From Methanobacterium sp. (GTDB lineage Archaea; Methanobacteriota; Methanobacteria; Methanobacteriales; Methanobacteriaceae), in the NCBI GenBank assembly GCA_030539815.1, contig JAUNXM010000141.1, positions 1 through 5,133 on the forward strand: a DNA stretch of 5,133 bases, written 5' to 3'. The notes below the pieces were generated by a model. It was not told the DNA's origin and searched no databases. It worked only from the letters and a program-made list of their open reading frames with translations. Position 1 is the first letter of the stretch, and the number at the start of each line of letters is the position of its first letter. The position numbers were made by a program, and so were the translations under genes. Positions 1 to 5,133 of the stretch are shown in pieces.

Positions 1-1
1 T

Positions 2-769
2 ATGGTTCAAAATGATATTATAGGTACTGAAATTCTGGATCTGGCCCTGGAAGTTGATGATCACTTGATAATATCTGATCTTCACCTGGGATATGAAGAA
101 GCCCTCAATTACCAGGGAGTGATGATACCCAAATTCCAGTACCCCAAGATCATCAAGAGAATGGAAGAAATCTATTCCAGGATTGATGCCAATACCATCA
201 TTATCAACGGTGACCTAAAACACGAATTTGGAAAGATAAATCGCCAGGAATGGAAGGAAACCCTAAAATTCATTGACTACCTAAAGGAACGCTTTCAGAA
301 CATAATACTTATCAAAGGTAACCACGACCCACTGACACCCATAATTGCCCAGAAAACGGGATTAGAAGTATATCCCCATTATTCAACTGGTAATTTTCTG
401 GTGATGCACGGGGATAAGATTCCTGAGAAATGGGATGCAATCAGCGAGAAAACCATTATAATTGGACATGAACACCCCTCAGTAGGGATAAGGAGTGGTG
501 AAAGGATGGAAAAAATTAAGTGTTACTTGAAAGGAGATTTTCGGGATAAAAAAATCATCGTAATGCCATCTTTCAACTTCATCACCGAAGGATCCGATGT
601 TCTGCACGAGAAACCTCTCTCCCCATTCCTGAAAGAAGCTAATCTTAATAATATGAAGGTCATCGGTGTTGAAAACTTTGAAACATTCTACTTTGGCACC
701 ATAAAACATCTATTAAAAGTTCAACAGGAACCATACCCCTATGACGCCCATTTTATAAATTTTGACTGA
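2..769 (+). CDS. Archaeal SbcD/Mre11-related metallophosphoesterase
   Basis: This 255-residue protein is a calcineurin-like metallophosphoesterase of the archaeal SbcD-related type, expected to be a cytosolic two-metal phosphodiesterase or nuclease. All family metal-ligand motifs are visible in order: DLHLG (residues 26-30, D26 and H28), GDLKHEFG (70-77, D71), GNHD (106-109, N107 and H108), HGD (136-138, H136) and GHEH (155-158, H156 and H158). There is no signal peptide or membrane segment. It is a single-domain protein with no Mre11-type capping domain, and its length fits the stand-alone family. The ATG at position 2 is the only start visible; its promoter and ribosome binding site lie outside the window, so a longer N-terminus cannot be excluded, although the DLHLG motif sits at a normal distance from this Met. 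It lies 169 bp upstream of an Lhr helicase gene on the same strand. Bacterial Lhr-Core helicases are often encoded beside a metallophosphoesterase, which suggests a role in nucleic-acid repair. The true substrate cannot be read from the sequence; small cyclic nucleotides or RNA are alternatives. Confidence 0.93.
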   Translation: MVQNDIIGTEILDLALEVDDHLIISDLHLGYEEALNYQGVMIPKFQYPKIIKRMEEIYSRIDANTIIINGDLKHEFGKINRQEWKETLKFIDYLKERFQNIILIKGNHDPLTPIIAQKTGLEVYPHYSTGNFLVMHGDKIPEKWDAISEKTIIIGHEHPSVGIRSGERMEKIKCYLKGDFRDKKIIVMPSFNFITEGSDVLHEKPLSPFLKEANLNNMKVIGVENFETFYFGTIKHLLKVQQEPYPYDAHFINFD

Positions 770-938
770 AAATTACCAAATTAAAGATAACCAACATTAA
801 AAAAAGGACCCCTGTGCACTATATGCATAATTCACTAAAAAATTTATTAAAAAGAACATGATTCATTAAATTCAATAATTTTAAGGAAATACTTGGATAA
901 TAATAAGGAAATTTAAATAAGTCCCCACTATCGATAAA
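770..938. other. Intergenic spacer before the Lhr gene
   Basis: This is a 169-bp A-rich spacer. The + strand holds no run of five or more T just after the phosphoesterase stop, so a U-run terminator for that gene is not evident, and some read-through into the helicase gene is possible. No small ORF with a ribosome binding site and no convincing RNA gene is seen. The 3' end carries the helicase promoter. A short imperfect inverted repeat (TGTGCA/TGCATA, 813-829) is present but too weak to interpret. Confidence 0.6.
907..919 (+). promoter_or_regulatory. BRE/TATA promoter of the Lhr gene, predicted leaderless
   Basis: GGAAAT (907-912) fits the archaeal BRE consensus RNWAAW and runs into a TATA-like box TTTAAATA (912-919). 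The box centre lies about 24 bp upstream of the ATG at 939. Archaeal transcription usually starts about 22-27 bp from the TATA centre, so the start site should fall at or within a few bases of the ATG, giving a leaderless mRNA. In agreement, no Shine-Dalgarno sequence lies in the 15 bases before that ATG. Confidence 0.6.
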
Positions 939-3524
<2,586 letters not shown>

Positions 3525-3563
3525 ATAATCTAAACTCCTAGTTTTTATTATTCAATAGATTAT
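3525..3563 (+). terminator. Possible U-run terminator of the Lhr gene
   Basis: TTTTTATTATT (3542-3552) begins 17 bp after the Lhr stop and could act as an archaeal U-rich termination signal, which needs no hairpin. An 8-bp inverted repeat, ATAATCTA (3525-3532) and TAGATTAT (3556-3563), flanks it, but the T-run lies in the loop rather than after the stem, so this is not a bacterial-type intrinsic terminator. Confidence 0.35.
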
Positions 3564-3621
3564 CATACTTAAGCAGATTGATTTCTCGCATGGTTGATAA
3601 GCATTAAAATCTTAGATAAGG

Positions 3622-3629
3622 TATAAAAT
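3622..3629 (+). promoter_or_regulatory. Distal TATA-like box of the GS-like gene
   Basis: TATAAAAT is a good archaeal TATA match centred near 3625, though the bases upstream (ATAAGG) are a poor BRE. Transcription from it would start near 3651, almost at the first arm of the inverted repeat, giving a leader of about 75 nt that holds both arms. It competes with the box at 3677-3684; the sequence alone does not decide between them. Confidence 0.4.
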
Positions 3630-3652
3630 CTTTATTTTATTTCATTACTGGG

Positions 3653-3718
3653 CGTTGGCCTGATCAATCATCACAGTTAAATAATTTGAAGTCATAATCA
3701 TTTATTATAAGGCCAACG
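3653..3718 (+). repeat. GC-rich inverted repeat bracketing the GS-like promoter/leader
   Basis: CGTTGGCCT (3653-3661) and AGGCCAACG (3710-3718) are perfect 9-bp reverse complements separated by 48 bases. After one G/A mismatch (3662/3709), two further pairs extend the match to 11 of 12. The GC-rich arms stand out in AT-rich surroundings. The second arm ends on the first G of the Shine-Dalgarno sequence. It could be a paired protein-binding site around the proximal promoter, or an RNA stem in the leader from the distal promoter that would partly mask the ribosome binding site. The repeat is seen directly; its function is inferred. Confidence 0.6.
3677..3684 (+). promoter_or_regulatory. Proximal TATA-like box of the GS-like gene
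   Basis: TTAAATAA closely resembles the TATA box of the Lhr gene in this window. Its centre near 3680 predicts a start near 3706 and a leader of about 20 nt that still contains the ribosome binding site. It lies between the two arms of the inverted repeat, so a factor bound to those arms could control it. The upstream BRE is weak. Confidence 0.38.
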
Positions 3719-3722
3719 GTGA
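3718..3722 (+). promoter_or_regulatory. Ribosome binding site of the GS-like gene
   Basis: GGTGA matches the archaeal 16S 3' end (complement of TCACC) and ends four bases before the ATG at 3727. This supports that start, and no other ATG, GTG or TTG occurs in frame back to the stop at 3682. Its first G is the last base of the inverted-repeat arm. Confidence 0.65.
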
Positions 3723-3726
3723 CGTT

Positions 3727-5130
3727 ATGAACAGAATAAAAGACATATCAAATTCCCAAATCCGTTTTATACGCGTATTATGGTGTGATAATGCAAATAT
3801 CATTCGGGCGAAGGCAGTTTACGTGGATTCAGTGGAGGATCAGGAGGTCGCCGTGGGTATTTCCCGTGGCCAACAGGGAGTTCCAGTGATGTACGACGGC
3901 GTGGTAGCAGGGTGTGGCTTGGATCCTGTGGGAGAAATAACATTAAAGGGCGATATGTCGACTTTAACACCAATACCCTATGCTCCGGGCCATGCCCGGG
4001 TTATGGGAGACATGTTACATGAAGGAAAGGTTTGGGAGAACTGTCCACGGGGTTTTTTGAAAAAAATCATCACTCAACTGGGAAAAGAAGGTTTAGAAGT
4101 TAAAGCAGCCTTTGAAAATGAATTTTATCTTCTAAAAAATGCTAAGAATAATAATAGAGATAATAGGGATAATGAGAATCATCAGGATAATACGCATGGT
4201 AAAAATAATAAAAACAATGGTAATGGTTTGTTGATTCAACCTTCAGATTTTACTCCCTTTTCTTCTTCATTTTCCATGGATTTGAATCACGATATCGTGA
4301 TGGATATAGTTGAAGCCCTAATTGCCCAGAACATAACCGTTGAACAGTACTACCCTGAGTCTGGTCCGGGTCAGCAGGAAATAACCGTGGGATACACCGA
4401 TGCATTGCAGGCTGCCAGTGATCAGATCGTCTTCAGGGAAACAGTAAAGGCCGTAGCCAGTAAACACAATCTTCTAGGATCATTTTTACCCAAAATATTC
4501 CCGGACAAGGCTGGTAGCGGTTGCCATCTCCACCTCAGCCTGTGGAAGGATGGTGAGAACATTTTACATGATCCTGCAAGCCAATATGGTCTTAGTGAAA
4601 CTGGAAAACAATTCATAGCCGGGATTATACACCATTTACCAGCATTTATGGCCATCACTACCCCCATCCCCCGATCTTACCGCAGGATACGTCCACATAT
4701 GTGGAGCGGGGCATATCAGGTATGGGGTTTGAACAACCGGGAAGCTGCCATCAGGGTAATTCGGGAGGATGATGGTAAGATAAGGCATTTTGAACTTAAA
4801 ACTGTGGATGCAACTTCCAACCCTTACCTAACTCTAGGGGTAGTGATAGCAGCAGGACTGGATGGTATTCATAAGCAAATGGTACTGGAAGAACCAGTGC
4901 AACAGGATCCTGCCACATTTTCACCATTAGAAATGGATAAGCTTGGAATTAGACCACTACCTGGAAATATGGGGGAAGCACTAGATAACCTTGAAAAGGA
5001 CGAGGTAATTTTAAATGCCCTGGGAGAGGATCTTTCCAAGTCATATTTAGCAGTTAAAAAAACAGAATACGAAGCACTGAAAAACTTATCGTCTACCCAA
5101 GAAGTGGAATTATTGCTTGATAAATACTGA
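3727..5130 (+). CDS. Glutamine-synthetase-family ligase, probably not a canonical GlnA
   Basis: This 467-residue protein has the glutamine synthetase fold, whose members join an amine to a glutamate-type carboxyl group using ATP. The beta-grasp N-domain includes YDG (56-58, D57). The catalytic domain keeps the metal ligands (Salmonella GlnA equivalents): E130 and E132 in ENEF (E129, E131), E211 and E218 in ESGPGQQE (E212, E220), H267 in GSGCHLH (H269) and E356 in FELK (E357). R320, R338 and R343 match R321, R339 and R344. Departures are striking: the flap Glu327 is Trp326 (HMWSGAYQ), Arg355 is His354, Arg359 is Lys358, and the Ser pair after the N-domain DG is VV. F398 lies where the adenylylated Tyr397 is expected. 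An Asn-rich insert occupies 138-167; without it the length is normal. The WSGAYQ and FELK pattern recalls FluG-like or gamma-glutamyl-amine synthetases, so the amine substrate is unknown. Plain glutamine synthetase is possible but less likely. It appears to have its own promoter, with a strong ribosome binding site. Confidence 0.9.
   Translation: MNRIKDISNSQIRFIRVLWCDNANIIRAKAVYVDSVEDQEVAVGISRGQQGVPVMYDGVVAGCGLDPVGEITLKGDMSTLTPIPYAPGHARVMGDMLHEGKVWENCPRGFLKKIITQLGKEGLEVKAAFENEFYLLKNAKNNNRDNRDNENHQDNTHGKNNKNNGNGLLIQPSDFTPFSSSFSMDLNHDIVMDIVEALIAQNITVEQYYPESGPGQQEITVGYTDALQAASDQIVFRETVKAVASKHNLLGSFLPKIFPDKAGSGCHLHLSLWKDGENILHDPASQYGLSETGKQFIAGIIHHLPAFMAITTPIPRSYRRIRPHMWSGAYQVWGLNNREAAIRVIREDDGKIRHFELKTVDATSNPYLTLGVVIAAGLDGIHKQMVLEEPVQQDPATFSPLEMDKLGIRPLPGNMGEALDNLEKDEVILNALGEDLSKSYLAVKKTEYEALKNLSSTQEVELLLDKY
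4138..4227 (+). repeat. Asn-rich low-complexity insert made of 9-bp units
   Basis: Codons 138-167 of the GS-like gene encode 13 Asn in 30 residues, the rest mostly Lys, Arg, Asp, His and Gly. At DNA level the core is four consecutive 9-bp units (4156-4191) encoding RDN, RDN, ENH and QDN, followed by KNN, KNN (4201-4218). This suggests growth by replication slippage. The reading frame is kept. It follows the ENEFYLL strand, a place where the family tolerates loops, so it is probably a disordered surface loop. Confidence 0.8.
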
Positions 5131-5133
5131 GTA

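Larger units (their letters stand above)
3525..3726. other. Structured spacer between the Lhr and GS-like genes
   Basis: This 202-bp AT-rich spacer contains no ORF with a plausible start. From left to right it holds a T-rich stretch just after the Lhr stop (possible termination), two TATA-like boxes (3622-3629 and 3677-3684), a GC-rich 9-bp inverted repeat (3653-3661 and 3710-3718), a direct repeat AATCAT (3666-3671 and 3696-3701), and the ribosome binding site of the GS-like gene. The methanogen NrpR nitrogen operator (GGAA-N6-TTCC or GGTA-N6-TACC) is not present. Confidence 0.7.

Noticed and set aside
479..709. 76-codon open frame on the - strand inside the phosphoesterase gene
   Set aside because: It is antisense to conserved coding sequence and has no independent support.
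813..829. Imperfect palindrome TGTGCA...TGCATA in the first spacer
   Set aside because: Only five of six positions pair, it is far from the start codon, and such matches are expected by chance.
3525..3726. NrpR nitrogen-regulation operator upstream of the GS-like gene
   Set aside because: Neither GGAA-N6-TTCC nor GGTA-N6-TACC occurs in the spacer, so nitrogen control by NrpR is not supported.
4138..4227. CRISPR-like or intergenic tandem repeat array
   Set aside because: The units are 9 bp, in frame inside a gene, and lack spacers; this is a coding low-complexity tract.
4422..4667. 81-codon open frame on the - strand inside the GS-like gene
   Set aside because: It overlaps the conserved catalytic region of the GS-like protein, and its translation has no family resemblance or ribosome binding site that I can see.
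3727..5130. Calling the third gene glnA, the main nitrogen-assimilation glutamine synthetase
   Set aside because: The flap glutamate, two active-site arginines and the adenylylation tyrosine are all replaced, so the symbol would overstate what the sequence supports.

Overview
The window reads as a piece of a euryarchaeal methanogen chromosome, most likely from the Methanobacteriales (Methanobacterium-like). This rests on three things: protein sequences of archaeal type, AT-rich spacers with archaeal BRE/TATA-like boxes, and a Shine-Dalgarno sequence (GGTGA) that fits the archaeal 16S 3' end. The genus is an inference from recalled protein similarity, not a database search. No tRNA, rRNA, CRISPR array, transposase or phage gene is visible.

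Layout: three genes, all on the + strand. Positions 2-769 encode an archaeal SbcD/Mre11-related metallophosphoesterase, a presumed metal-dependent phosphodiesterase or nuclease. After a 169-bp AT-rich spacer, 939-3524 encodes an 861-residue Lhr-type superfamily 2 helicase with every expected motif intact. A second spacer (3525-3726) carries the most structured non-coding sequence here. Positions 3727-5130 encode a glutamine-synthetase-fold ligase that ends three bases before the window edge.

How they may work together: the first two genes form a nucleic-acid repair or processing neighbourhood. It resembles the bacterial operons in which a metallophosphoesterase is encoded beside an Lhr-Core helicase. 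The helicase nevertheless has its own promoter, with a BRE/TATA centred about 24 bp before the ATG, which predicts a leaderless mRNA. The third gene looks functionally separate. It keeps the metal-binding and nucleotide-binding framework of glutamine synthetase, but has Trp where the catalytic flap glutamate should be and lacks the adenylylation tyrosine. It is more likely a gamma-glutamyl-amine ligase or other FluG/PuuA-like enzyme than the cell's nitrogen-assimilating GlnA.

The best candidates for something undescribed are all in or beside the third gene. One is a 9-bp GC-rich inverted repeat (3653-3661 / 3710-3718) that brackets the proximal promoter and abuts the ribosome binding site. 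Another is a 30-residue Asn-rich insert built from 9-bp units. The third is the altered active-site flap. I found no multi-gene defence or mobile system.
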